Shown here piece by piece: positions 22,080-33,209 of a stretch of DNA of 64,000 bases. Source of the stretch: Micrasema longulum. Taxonomy: Eukaryota; Arthropoda; Insecta; Trichoptera; Brachycentridae. The stretch spans positions 1 to 64,000 of the forward strand of contig JAGVSM010003999.1 in NCBI GenBank assembly GCA_022494885.1, read 5' to 3'. Position 1 is the stretch's first letter. Every line of letters starts with the position of its first letter. The notes beneath the pieces were generated by a model that saw only the letters and a list, made by a program, of their open reading frames with translations, was not told the origin of the DNA and ran no database searches. The translations under genes and the position numbers were made by a program.

Positions 22080-23635
22080 ACAGGACTTGATCATCAGTGG
22101 CGTGATAAAAAATAAATCGAAATCGTCCCTGTATTGATTTGCAAGTCACTGCATGCGAATAATTGGTGAAGTCAATGAATAATCAGTACCATCATGGTAA
22201 CTGTAAAACAAAAAAAAATGTCGCGTTGGTCTATGTGGAATACGAAAGTTCATTAAAGTTAATAGTTCTAGACAGTCTTTTTTATAATTTAATAACTTAT
22301 AAATAAACAAATAAACAAGAGGTCATTTACTATCCTCTAGCTTGACAGAAACGGTAAATTTAAATTAGTCATCAGTGATGTATTATTTATTTCTGACACA
22401 GGTAGACTTAATTTAAATTGAATGTATCTTAAAAACTTTCTTTATACTCGTTCAAGATCATATGACATAAACTACAGAAGCATGCTCTAGCCGTATTGAT
22501 GAAAAAATATGTTTGAATGTTTTTTTAAACATCCACCATATTTAACTTTTAGTCGTAAATAAACCTGTAAACATCAGTTTCTGTTGAAATAGTCTATCTT
22601 GATTTGTATTATCAAAAAAGCTCGGGTGTTTTTTTAGGCACAGTGTTTTCAGAATCACAGGAGAGTAAACGCGTGACTAGATATTCCCTCAATAGAATAA
22701 CCAATATAATTTTCTCTCTACACTTATGGCGGGAAAATCACGGAAGAGAAAAAACGAAAAGTGTTCGCGCGGGAAATAACAAAAAACTGGCCTCGCTTAT
22801 GCGACAGCTCGCACTGACGCGCTTCCAGCGTTACGCTCGCGCTACCCCGATTTACGAACATTGCGAACTAATTTGAATCAAATTGTGGATCGCTCTCAGA
22901 ATGCAGCAAACCAGTGGACGTTGGCAAATATTTGCAGTTGAAATGGATCCGATAATCAATATTTGGGATGTGAAACATTGTTTCAAATGCCCAGTAAACC
23001 TTAAATTCATGGATACAAACCCCCTTGAATGTCACGTATACGAGTATACAAAATATCGTAGGAATTTATTTTGGTCAGTTTTTCAAGTCTTCATTATATC
23101 AACGTTAAGCTGTAAATAAATAATGAAAAAATATTAAGTTCAACCTGTTATTAGTGGACATGCCACAAATGCCCTTTAAAAACATTAACATGTCAACAAA
23201 TTTGCCTTAAATAACAGACAATTTTTAAAAAATTATTATTACAATACGACACAATTATCAATTTTCCTGTCTCGATTTATTCGAAAGTTTCGTGTTAAGC
23301 CGAGAATTTCATAAACATTCGTTTAAGTGTTGTACATATGTAAATAAATACATCATAAAACGTAGTTCGTAATAACAAATATAACACGGATGAATAATTT
23401 TGTAAAATAGTTGCAGTATCATAATTACGATTTACATTAAACATTAAAAAAATGTTATATTTCTCAAAAAAAAAATCCATATTTTTTCGAAGAAAAACGA
23501 CATTATTTTTAAAAAAAGGTTCTTTAGTTATTTCTTTTTTTTAGGAAATATTTGAGTTCATAATATTTACCCTAATATTTCAATTAACATACTATTTTCT
23601 AAAACTTGTTAATAAGTTGTAGTGGAAAAGTTTTC
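22080..23635. other. Spacer with a GC-richer patch at 22,700-22,990
   Basis: The patch has many CpG and 'gcgcg' motifs and an open frame (22,604-22,876) without recognisable domain. The remainder is A/T-rich. It may be a host regulatory or untranslated region, unproven. Confidence 0.35.
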
Positions 23636-23637
23636 AG

Positions 23638-23720
23638 AAGAGTAAGATTCGAATCTCGGACCTTTGATCAGTGAGTTCAAAATACTATTACGAAACAACA
23701 AACCGGTTCGTGTTCACGAA
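23638..23720 (-). repeat. SINE-3 head fragment
   Basis: The reverse strand shows 'gaactcactgatcaaaggtc' followed by 'cgagattcgaatctt', the SINE-3 anticodon-arm and B-box region. The body is missing or too diverged. Confidence 0.5.
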
Positions 23721-25619
23721 GTGTTTATTATTTGGCTAAACAAACAAAATATTAACTCTAAATATACTGAAAAAGTAATTTTATGCGTCGAAGGAATCTT
23801 ACAAAAGATCAAATCATGTTGTAGTAATAAAAAAAATCAGTATAATAATTATTACAATATTTCGTTTTGTATGAAAAGTTTCGGGAACATGTAATGAAAT
23901 CGTTGCATGACCAAACATTTGCGAAATATTAATGGTTCATGGCATTACTGTATCAATCTTCTTAATTTCCACACGAATGATTTTTCTCTTTTGTTATAAC
24001 CACTTTCTTTATTCAAATATAAGCTTCCCAAAATATTAAAACTGATGTATCTTTAATATTTTGACTGAGCTTTTATTTAAAATTAGTGGATTTAAGCATC
24101 ACTTGTGTTTTATTTCCATAATAAATTACAAAGAATTCCAATCACTTTTTTAACCAATCTGTTGGTTTTTCAAAAAAAATAGCATTTACTTATAAAAAAC
24201 TTTATCCTGATTTCTGCAAAATGTTAACAAGGAAACATTTTCGCAAAAACCTTCAAAAATTTAGTTTTGTAATTTTATGTAATATATTTATACAAAAAAT
24301 ACATTGTACATTATTTTACTAAACACATAAAATCAGCACCAATTTCAATAAAGTTTTACTAGACATTATTAAGGCTGAAGTAACAGACATAAAAATGAGG
24401 AAATCTTACAATTTTGCCATTCCTTGCAATAATAAAAATATTAAAAAAACATAAACTAGGTAAAAAAAATCATTTTTCAAAGTATTTCTGTTAAAAAATA
24501 TACTTAAAAGTTTATGTAACTAAAACATATTTACATTTAGACCGGCAAATTACGCCATTTCAAATTTAGACTTAACTTAGGTACCTGGGATCTCAATAAA
24601 AACTAAGTATCGAACTAAAATTTGTTGTAATAATTTGAAGATAGTAATTTGAACATGAAAGTTGCCAAAGCAAAATTTAGATTTTTTGTTTTCAAAAAGA
24701 CATACAAGCATTTAAAATTACATACATTTTTGTGACATTTTCCTTTATTTCTATGTAAAATTATGCATTTGGTAATACTTAGGTTTCAACTAAAATATAT
24801 CAATATTTTAGTTGAAACCTTTTTTATAGAATTGTATTTCTTGGTGGTAAGTATTTTTTTGGAAATACATATTTTTGAATAAATATTTGGAGTTAATTAT
24901 GTCAGAAAATGAACCCAAAACCTCTTGTATTGTAGGTAAATGCACTTCACTCTTCAATTGTTTGATCTAAGTTAAAACTAATATTTTAATCAAAACCTTT
25001 TCTGTTGTTCGGTCTTAAGTAGCAATACTGTACTTTTTGTTCTTTGCGGGTAAATCTGATAAACCACATTTTGTTTAATATTTACTTGTAATTACTTGAA
25101 ATTGTGAATGTATATTTTTAAAACATTGATCATTTATTCAAATAAATAAAAAGTAATAATAACATAAATTTTAGTTTAGGCGATCATATTAACGTTGAAA
25201 AATAAATAACACTGTACTTTTAAATCAATATACATACAAATAAACAATATATTACAATGCAAAAAGGAGGTATTGTTCAAATCGAAGCTACAATTAGACC
25301 AATCAAATGTTAGCCGCTGTCTGCGGTTCTACAGCACAATGGCTAATGACCACTTTATATATGGTATTATTGTCTCTGTCTATATTGTATCACATGACAT
25401 GCATTGCGGCTTGTACCGATCATGATCTGTGGTATTTTGATTGGGTTAAGTGAGCTACGATCCGATCAAAAGATTAGGACAAAAGCGCTCGAAGTGGAAA
25501 AGGATTGAAAATATTTTTGATTTGTAAAGCTCTGAATTAACAACATTTGAAAACGATCGCAACGAAACACATGTAATATCGTCACCTTATTTTGAATACA
25601 ACGTAAGTCATCTTTTTCT
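23721..25619. other. AT-rich spacer with one perfect hairpin
   Basis: Besides the hairpin at 24,781-24,820 and a possible SINE-2 head remnant near 24,905-24,960, nothing recognised. Confidence 0.5.
24781..24820. repeat. Perfect 18-bp inverted repeat, 4-base loop
   Basis: Arms 24,781-24,798 and 24,803-24,820 are exact reverse complements (starting AGGTTTCAACT), with loop ATCA. A T run follows on the + strand. Perfect pairing in otherwise diverged spacer suggests a recent origin, for instance template switching, or selection on structure. Confidence 0.75.
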
Positions 25620-25775
25620 GAATTTGAAATGATACATGAATCGGGTTGTGGTCCCGTGGCTAGTGTCTCGAACTCACGGATCAAAGGTCCGTGACTCGAA
25701 TCTTATTTTACCCCAAATCGATTCCCATTTTCTAACAGTAAGTTGTTTACACCTCGTAAAAAGTGGCGCTTAAAA
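25620..25775 (+). repeat. SINE-3 copy, best head
   Basis: tRNA-like head 'tgtggtcccgtggctagtgt', 'actcacggatcaaaggtccg', 'tgactcgaatc'. Then the body 'cccattttctaacagtaagt', 'tgtttaca' and 'aaaaagtggcgc'. The stem formed by 'cacgga...tccgtg' around the loop resembles an anticodon or T arm. It overlaps the chance open frame 25,466-25,684 on the other strand. Confidence 0.6.
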
Positions 25776-26119
25776 TGAAATGTTCAGGTGAATTATAAAA
25801 ATGCAAATATTATTTTATTTTCTTAATATAATACTTAAATACTTTTCACCATTCAAAAAAGCATTAATTTTTCTTTGTCATTTATAAAAGAAATCGTTGA
25901 CAAAAAGAGATAAAACACATTTTTTAAATAATGCGTTTTTCAAAGAAGATGTATATTTCAAGGGATACAGCGTAGATCAGTAAGTGGTTAAGAACACAGT
26001 AATTTACACTTGTTTTCATTAAACACTTAGGAACCATGTCAACCTAAAAAAATATATTTGTTACAAAAAAAAAACACTTAAGTTTCAAACAAAAATACTG
26101 ATTTGCTGCCTGCTGTAAA

Positions 26120-26330
26120 GTCGGCTTCGTGGTGTAATGAAACATTTATCGAAAATGGTGCTTTTACTACAAAATATTTTACAGTCCCTGGACTGGTACC
26201 TTAAGCGTAAGACTGATCATCTAACCTTCATGTAACAAATACAATATCAAGATAAGCTGAGATTGGTGTGCTAATGCAGTGCCCTATGCACCATTAGTCG
26301 TGGAAAGAAATAAATGATGAAAATTATCAT
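26120..26330 (+). repeat. SINE-2 copy with internal deletion in the head
   Basis: Head start 'gtcggcttcgtggtgtaatg' is followed directly by body sequence: 'cagtccctggactgg', 'accttaagcgtaagactgat', 'catgtaaca', 'gattggtgtgc', 'cagtgccctatgcaccatta'. It ends with 'gaaagaaataaatgatga'. This is the most complete view of the family's 3' half. Confidence 0.7.
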
Positions 26331-26671
26331 TATTTGCGTTTTATTCTTATTAAAGCGGCGATATAAATAATACATTAAATTTACAATTGTGTTAGGTGCT
26401 TTCTATACATGGATATTATAATTAATAATACTGTTCTACGATAACGTTTACTGACTTATTCACATAAATATTTTTCGATATTACCATAAAATTTTATCTT
26501 TATATATCTTATATATTATATCTATATATTATATTTTATCATGTATTTTGTTCAAATACTAAATTCATTTTCAATTTTAAAAAAAATGTTTTTAAATCAT
26601 CAATGTTTTGCTACAATTTGTAAACATAGGTTAACCGTAGAAATAACTAAATATATGTAGATTTGTATTTA
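26331..26671. other. AT-rich spacer ending in a minisatellite unit
   Basis: TATATCT-rich low complexity at 26,495-26,545. 26,635-26,671 carries the first unit of the minisatellite that continues at 27,251. Confidence 0.5.
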
Positions 26672-27231
26672 TTTCTTCACAATATTTTGAATAATCCTAC
26701 TTTTCCTGTTTATCTGAGAGAGCTCTTTTAACCCCTATCACAGCATGAGCTAACTCTTCGTTCTAGTAACGAGAGAACCCTTTCAGTACCCATTCGCTGC
26801 TCTAACTTTTTTGTCTCCTCTTTAACAGTAGTAGCTGCTCGATTATAGAATAATCTACGCACTAATGTCAGAGACGCCCGAAATTCTTTATTTACATTCA
26901 AATCACGTAAAAAAAGTCACTTCCTGAATATTTTAGTTTTTCCTTTTTTCTTTTTCCTCCCTCTTTACTTCCCTTTTTACTCCCTCCTCTCTTCATAATG
27001 TAGTGTAAATATTAAGTCAATTTTACATCCTATAAAAATTACATTTTTAATTATATCTTGTTTTATAATTAAATTATCAATAACCAACAATATGTTCATA
27101 AATTACTGATTTTCTCAAATTGAACGGTTTGGGTAGGTAGAACAAAATTGCATTAAGGCAAATGCCCGCCCTTACGCATTTGTATGTAAACTTTTTATGT
27201 ATACATAGTGTTTAAATGAATAAAAATAAAA
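26672..27231 (+). mobile_element. LINE-K: C-terminal remnant and 3' end
   Basis: Same family as 19,342-20,009. Shared text runs from 'cttcacaatatt' through 'tatctgagagagctct', 'aacgagagaaccct', 'actaatgt.agagacgccc' to the 3' end 'cggtttgggta' and 'atgcccgccctta'. The palindrome near 27,148-27,161 is partly eroded. It is 5'-truncated and inserted in a 60-70-bp minisatellite whose units flank it on both sides. Confidence 0.7.
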
Positions 27232-27250
27232 TATTTATATGTTTTTATTT

Positions 27251-27420
27251 CAATATCTTAGAAATAACTAAATACATATATTTATGTATTCACGCATTTA
27301 CGAGCATATTTCCATATCTTAGAAACAACCGAATATATGTAGATATGTATTATACACGTATTCGTATTAGAACTTACTCGTATCTATCTTAGAAATAATA
27401 AAATATACTATTGGAGTTAT
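27251..27420. repeat. Minisatellite, unit about 60-70 bp
   Basis: 'tatcttagaaataactaaat' recurs at 27,256, 27,316 and 27,386 with variable interior. A further unit lies left of the LINE-K insertion at about 26,638. Confidence 0.65.
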
Positions 27421-27424
27421 TTTT

Positions 27425-27580
27425 AAAAAAATGTTGTTTTCTATATTTTATTAAGAATTTATGAGTTTAAGGTTCCGGCTCTAAGGTCCAAAAAATGATA
27501 GCGCCGCTCGGCGCCCGCCATATAGCAGATCGATGCTCAAATATAGCGTTTTTTCCTGGTTCTCAGATTTGGCTTTGCTT
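27425..27580. other. Spacer with short GC-rich stretch
   Basis: 'gcgccgctcggcgcccgcc' at 27,500-27,520 stands out. No identity assigned. Confidence 0.4.
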
Positions 27581-28920
27581 TACTACTACTACTACTACTA
27601 CCATCACGCTATTTCCCCGTGGGGGTAGGCAGAGAGAATGGACCACCACACACGTCTATCCTGGCATATAATCCTAGCCTCTTCCACATTCATACATCTT
27701 GTCATACATGCCTTTCGGTTCTGTCTGCTTTTGACATGACCAGACTTGAGATTTTGGTTTATCTGATCATGCCACGTCTTCCTTGGTCGTCCTCGTCTAA
27801 CGTTGCCGTTCATTTTTGCCATATATACTTGTTTTACCATTCTCTCGTCGTCCATTCGTTCTACGTGACCAAACCATCTCAGAGACCCTTTCTTAATCTT
27901 ATCAATTATACTTGACTCAGATTTACACTCTCGCCTGATTTCATCATTCGTAACCCTGTCATACATTGATTTCCCACACATCGTCTAAGAGATCGCATTT
28001 CAACCGCGTTCACTCGGCTTTCATCCTTCCTCTGCCAGTTCCATGTTTCACTTCCATACATAAGTGTTGGGACTAAAACTCCGATGTGCACTGCCAGTTT
28101 AGCTTCGATTGACATATTTTTATTAGAAATTACTGTGCTTAGTGTTCCGTTCATTTTGTTGCCCGCATTCACTCTTCTTTCAACATTTTTTTCTACTCTT
28201 CCATCTCTTGAAAACATGCTTCTTAGATACACAAATTTTTCTAATTGCTCGAGACATTCTTTGTTTACATTTATTGTGCAGTCAGTAACCTCACTATCCC
28301 TTTCAAATACCATCACTTTTGACTTACTTTCGTTCATCGCCAATTCGCTCTCCAGGCATACATCATACATTCTAGAGACTATTTGCTGCAAATCAGCCTT
28401 GCTGCTTGCTAACAAAACTGCATCGTCAGCATACAACAAGCAGCTTACTGAAAAATTATCCATTTTTGCTCCAATACCCATACATTCTACCTCTTTCATA
28501 CAGTTGTCCATGTATAGATTAAACAACCATGGTGACATTACACATCCCTGTTTCACGCCTTTTGAGATCGCAAACCAAGATGTGAATCCCCCATTAACTC
28601 TTACACACGCTGAACTCTCCTCATAGAGAGACGATACTGCACGTATAAGTTTATTGTTTACTCCATACTTTTCCAACACGCCCCACAATTTCATTCTATC
28701 TACTTTATCATACGCTTTTTGCAAATCGACAAATGCGCAGAATAGTTTTTGACTTTTTGCCAAAAACTTCTCTGTTAGCATTCGCAGCGCAAAGATTTGA
28801 TCCGTGCATCTACGTTCACTCATAAAGGCTCCTTGCACGTCCCACACTTTGTCTTTCGTCACCTTTCTTACTTTCTCGATTATAATTTTCCCATACAGTT
28901 TACCGCAGAACTCAGATGAC
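27581..28920 (-). mobile_element. LINE-A, 5'-truncated non-LTR retrotransposon
   Basis: Largest element in the window. Coding strand is the reverse. It starts within the reverse transcriptase (about 28,917, K-L-Y-G-K-I-I-I-E-K) and ends with the family 3' motif 'cgtgatgg' and a (TAG)n microsatellite tail at 27,581-27,601. The upstream endonuclease and fingers of the protein are missing, so it cannot move on its own. Relatives in the window are at 1.7, 38.9, 52.0, 53.7, 57.2 and 58.2 kb. The protein resembles the abundant insect LINE whose C-terminal tail reads 'W.GHVeRM...GRPr.tw'. I place it near the RTE/Daphne-type group but am unsure of the clade. Confidence 0.85.
27604..28862 (-). pseudogene. 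LINE-A reverse transcriptase, one frameshift
   Basis: Residues count from the first open frame (start at 28,862). Motif A is F-V-D-L-Q-K-A-Y-D (44-52) and motif B is G-V-K-Q-G-C-V-M-S-P-W (102-112). The catalytic YADD box is at 144-147, with K-S-K-V-M-V-F and Y-G-S-E-T-W-N-W downstream. All three metal-binding aspartates are present. A single-base shift near 27,985 (after E-M-R-S-L-R-R) moves the frame. The second open frame (27,604-27,981) continues M-C-G-K-S-M-Y-D-R, R-W-F-G-H-V-E-R-M, G-R-P-R-K-T-W and S-A-Y-P to the stop. Reverse transcriptase would copy the element RNA at the nicked target. The frame at 28,084-28,626 on the + strand is antisense shadow. Confidence 0.85.
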
Positions 28921-29474
28921 TGATGTTATCTTTAATGAATAATGCCGCCGAATCTCAATGCAAATTAATGCTATCACCTACCTTGTTCTTGATTCTTGAC
29001 ACCTTAATGTTCAAACTTCTCTCTAGTTGCAGGTTCCATCAGATCTTGTGGTCAGATCGGCACTTGTCGGTTCATGATTATACATTCATACGATAACACG
29101 ACACAGTGGATTGGAATAATTTATTGATAGCTTAAATTCCTTGACAGCGATTGCGCTGAAAACATCAAAATCACGTGTTTATTTGGTGTCAGTTCAGACC
29201 AGATTGGGCCGGAGAAAACAAGATTGTACCCACACTATAATAATAATAAAATTTTCCCTAGTGCTCGGTAGGCAACAATAAATTCAACACGGCCACCTGC
29301 ATAGTAAATGTGTAATACACAATAAATAATGTACATGTGGCGCAACTAGTTAATTTTAATAATCAATTTCAGTTTTTACATAATTAATTACCAATAATAA
29401 GTTTCTAAATAATTTTCAGATTGCTTTATTGTTTTTTGATTTTTATAAGATATTTTTGTTCTTATGATTTAACC
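28921..29474. other. Unassigned, then repeat R3
   Basis: 28,921-29,069 unassigned. Repeat R3 occupies 29,070-29,350. Confidence 0.4.
29070..29350 (+). repeat. Dispersed repeat R3, copy 1
   Basis: Shares with 36,975-37,265, in the same orientation and order: 'acga.acagtggatt', 'cgattgcg', 'cagttc', 'gcaa.aaattcaac', 'gtgtaa.acaca' and 'atgtggcg'. Diverged, non-coding. Ends not defined. Confidence 0.55.
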
Positions 29475-29630
29475 AAATATAATTTAATTTTAAGAGCGTT
29501 TTCGACGGATTGTAAATAATTTACTTTTTAAAATGGGAATAAAGTCGTGGTAGAGGGGGATTTGAACCTTGGACCTTTGATCTGGAGTACAAAACACTAG
29601 CCACGGGACTACAACGTTATTCACCTTATT
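29475..29630 (-). repeat. SINE-3 copy
   Basis: The reverse strand shows a head with 'gtagtcccgtggctagtg', 'gatcaaaggtccaaggttca' and a body 'cccattttaaa', 'aaattatttacaatccgtcg'. It matches 21.1 and 25.6 kb. Confidence 0.65.
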
Positions 29631-29639
29631 TATTTTATT

Positions 29640-30730
29640 GTATTCGCCTCTAAGTTTATTTCTAAAGATTTAAATTATTTTTTTTATTTACGTGCTGAAT
29701 ATTACTTTTGTACGTTTTTTTAAATTTGCTCATTTTCGACTTAAAATAAATGATAACAGATTTTTCATCGGCCTAGAGACAGAATTGTATTATTTTATGT
29801 AAAGATTTTTGATTAGTTTTCCTCAACGTGATATTTTTTCAAAATTTTTATTTTTATTTATATATTATATAAAACCTTGTATTTTACAATTTATCCAAAT
29901 CGAAAAGTCAAACCACTTCCAGTAAATCACTTTTCTACCCGTATCACATTATATTACTCGCCCGCCCGTAATCCCCTATAATCCGAATATTGTCGGAGTC
30001 TGATCACCGACTTCGGCAGAGCTCGAGAATGACGTCACTAGACCCTAAACGGCCTGCAAAGCTAATTTGCAAAGGTCATAATATGAAGTTGAATCAGATG
30101 TATTATATTGTTTCGCAAGTTTGGTTCTACAATTTCAATATTTTTGCATTTAAATAAAGATTTGTACGTAGGTTTTTCTGTTCGTAATTATGTAAAACAT
30201 ATTGTGATTATTTTATTTTACAATAAAGGTACGCCAATTAGTAGTGACTGAACAAAACAAAATTTTTAGCCAAAACTGAAACCAATTTATTTCAGTTTTA
30301 GTTCTTGTTTCAGCCAAAACCAAAACCAAACCGAGATTCATTTGAATAAGTTAAGCACTTCAAAATACCTAAAATTAGGCGTTTTAATGTCAAACCTTAC
30401 GGGTCCGTTAAAATAAGATTGAATTGTATACACGATGAAATAAAAGACGAATTTAATAGTGATTTCTTTATTGTTTGTGCTTTTCGGTTCGTTGTTATAT
30501 TTTAATAAACTTATAATTTATATGTAACAGTTCTTTAATGTACGCTATACTGGTAAACCCGGCTGGTGCGACGTTTTCCTGCCAAAACATTGGGTTGCCT
30601 GCTCTTAGATCGTTCAGCAAACGTTTTTTCGGTTTTAGAATTTTCGATAAACTGTATACTAAATGACATTTGACATTGAGTTTGACATTTCAATTTTTCG
30701 TGTCGTTATTGTGTGATTTTCTGTTGCCTG
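29640..30730. other. Spacer, mostly unassigned
   Basis: A 'gccaaaac(t/c)(g/a)aaacc' reiteration lies near 30,265-30,345 and a similar stretch near 35,195. Otherwise nothing recognised. Confidence 0.4.
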
Positions 30731-30734
30731 TGGC

Positions 30735-30865
30735 ATCTACTAGGTCCAATTGTAAATCTAAACCATCCAGAAACCCACTCAAACACACACAAAAAAAAAA
30801 CACCAAAATCGGTCTAGCCGGCCGTTTAGGAGAAGTTTAGTGACATACACACGTCCAGAAGAATT
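30735..30865 (+). repeat. Dispersed repeat R4, copy 1
   Basis: 'aaaatcggtctagcc' and 'ccgtttaggagaagtttagt' then 'gacatacacac'. A second, diverged copy is at 31,530-31,650 ('cagccgtttagagaagttcc', 'acatcacacatac'). Probably a transposable-element 3' or subterminal region. Family not recognised. Confidence 0.5.
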
Positions 30866-31000
30866 ATATAAATATAAAATAACGTGATGTTGATATTTAA
30901 TTTGAAACCAAAAAAAAATAAAAGAATAATGCTCAATTGTGTAGTGAAAGCGTGCAAAAACAGTTGAGATAAAAGGAAAGGGATTTTTCATTGATAAGTT

Positions 31001-31140
31001 GGTACCTAGGTACCTGTTTATGATTGAATCTCAAAACTAAAAATTTATTTTATTCAAATATTGAATTTAAGTAAGTAGGTACCTAGGTACTATTTTATGG
31101 TTGAATTCCAAAACGTAAATTCAATATTTTTTAAACACAG
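31001..31140. repeat. Diverged tandem duplication, 77-bp period, with GGTACCTAGGTACC palindrome
   Basis: The palindrome at 31,001-31,014 recurs at 31,078-31,090. Following sequence ('gattgaatctcaaaac', 'ttcaa.att') is repeated in the same order. Confidence 0.6.
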
Positions 31141-31529
31141 AACTGTTTTTGCAAAAGTCAATCTCTGCTCTTCTTATAACAGGGATGCACTTTATTTAGG
31201 ATTACGAATTTTAAAAATGTATTGAATATCAGTCAATATTTTTTTAAGCTACCGAAAATCCGGTAAAAAGAAATAAATGGGTGGAAATTATAAGAAATTT
31301 AAGGTAATAATCGGATTCAGATCTCCAAATAACGAAGGCTGTTTGTAAACATTCAAATAAAAACTTTTTTACACGAAAAAAATTAACGTCTTTCCAATTT
31401 TTCGGCAAATGCATTCTCGTGGAATGTAACCCTGGTGGTATACGAGGCATACGAATAAAACAGATTTGCAAAAAACTTTTTTTTACTGGTTAGATTGAAG
31501 ATTTCAATATCTACAAACATGCGCAGCGC

Positions 31530-31650
31530 AAAGCTTTATAGTATGCAAAAAACTGCACGTAAATCAGATCAGCCGTTTAGAGAAGTTCCGTTAGGAGAAA
31601 CCTAGTTACATCACACATACTGAAAAATTATACATATAAAGATTAAAGAA
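31530..31650 (+). repeat. Dispersed repeat R4, copy 2
   Basis: See copy 1 at 30,735. Shared blocks are the 'cagccgtttag.gaagtt' core and the 'acatacac' end. Confidence 0.45.
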
Positions 31651-31869
31651 TTACAAAAATATAAATACGAAATATCTAGGACTACTAACTATACTCAAGA
31701 AAACCCAAAATCAGTCTAGTTTTTAATTTTTATGTTGAACAATGGCAATTCAATAACTTATTATTTGAATGGACAATATCTGTAATTACAAGTACCACCA
31801 AACGTTATCTGACATATCCCGATCGCAGGTTTTAAATGAGTGATATACAATATTTCATTTTACTATTTA

Positions 31870-32280
31870 TTATATAAGAATGTTTTTTTTTCAAATTTTT
31901 CTCTAGCTAAACCGAGAATTTTTTTTTTTAATTAAAAAAAAAATTAATCTTGGCAATGGTTTTGCAATGTTCGGGGAAACATGTTGAATATTTTGGGGAA
32001 AAGAAACTTGAAATTTCTTTGCCCAAATTCAGAGTTTGCCTTAGACCCTATGTCTCCATATGAATATAAGTAAACTATTTATTATTGAAGAATGTCTTAG
32101 AGTTAATTTTCAAAATTTTCTCCACCTTAACTCAGCAATATTTTTTTTACTTACTGTTGTAATGTCGCGATAACATTTTAAATTTTTTGGGGTCCAAAAA
32201 CCTGGAATATCTTTGTCGAAATTCGGAGTTTGTTGAAGACCCCATGATCTATCTTCTTGTTTGCCTCCTGGTAATGTAAG
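31870..32280. repeat. Diverged tandem duplication, about 215-bp period
   Basis: 31,870-32,060 and 32,090-32,280 share, in order, 'agaatgt', 'tcaaa.ttttctc', 'cgagaat/cagcaat', 'ttttggggtccaaaaa' or its variant, and 'ttcggagtttg'. The 76-residue reverse frame at 32,110-32,340 lies over the second unit and shows no domain. Confidence 0.55.
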
Positions 32281-32504
32281 AGTGTCAGTGAATATATAAA
32301 ATAAATAAATAATTTTAAAATTGTGTGTAAGTATGCGCATAAAAAGTATAAAATCAATCAGTTCATATTGCCTTCATTTTTTAAACGATGATAATACACT
32401 ACAAATGGAGTAATTAAACAGCGCCACATGTATCACTGGGTAAGGATAAAAATAAATATATACTATTATAGTACGCACATTTATTTTTTATAATACAAAG
32501 GAAA

Positions 32505-32610
32505 AGTGTTAAGTTTTACGCTTCGGGTACAGTCCAGAGACAGTGAAATATTGCAGCACAAAATTATTTTTAACAAAAGACTTGCCAAGAATCGAACCCA
32601 GAAACATTTT
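32505..32610 (-). repeat. SINE-2 fragment
   Basis: The reverse strand gives 'gggttcgattcttggc', 'gaatatttcactgtctctgg' or similar, and 'acccgaagcgtaaaac'. Confidence 0.55.
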
Positions 32611-32614
32611 AATA

Positions 32615-33198
32615 TTTGGTTTGCTTTTTAGATTTTTTATGTGCGTAGTGAAAAACATTCATCAAACGATTATATTTCACAAACAGAACTGTGTTCTTCA
32701 TTCGTTCAAACAAGGACATATTTTTAATCGTTACAGTATTTTTATTTTACAACATCTAATTAAAGAATGTTCCGTTCGAACGAATGTCGTATTTGCTCTA
32801 GCTTTTCTGATAAATTGAAAATCTGCTTTTCCAGTAAATCTAACTTGGGTAATGAGACTATCCGGGATAATCCCCAGAAATCATTCATTTATGACCTCAC
32901 AGGATCCCTTAGGCAATATCCTTTTGGAGAGGTTTAGATCCTTTGTGAGTTCTGCTACCCAGATACCAGAGTTGATAAATTATCAAGAGTTTATTTTCAT
33001 AATGGGAATTTTCGTTCATTAAAATTTTCACCTTGATCAAAAAAAAATTAACCAAAATACATATCGTTAGTTTTAAGAAATGGATTATTTACTCTTGTAA
33101 TTAACTATAATGATCGTCTAGAATACTCTCACGTTTTCAGTATAAAGTTCAAAATGGTTTCGGATGGTTAAATATGTATTTATTTAATGTTTTAAAAT
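32615..33198. other. Spacer, nothing recognised
   Basis: The open frame at 32,543-32,818 begins inside the SINE-2 fragment and has no domain. The rest is unassigned. Confidence 0.45.
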
Positions 33199-33209
33199 AA
33201 AATCACATT

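Noticed and set aside
22604..22876. Possible host exon in a GC-richer patch
   Set aside because: No recognisable domain, no splice-site support I can defend, and compositional bias alone explains the open frame.
24781..24830. Bacterial-type intrinsic terminator (hairpin plus T run)
   Set aside because: The genome context is eukaryotic and the stem is A/T-rich. No gene lies upstream.
28084..28626. 180-residue forward open frame
   Set aside because: It is antisense to the LINE-A reverse transcriptase, which has clear motifs on the other strand.
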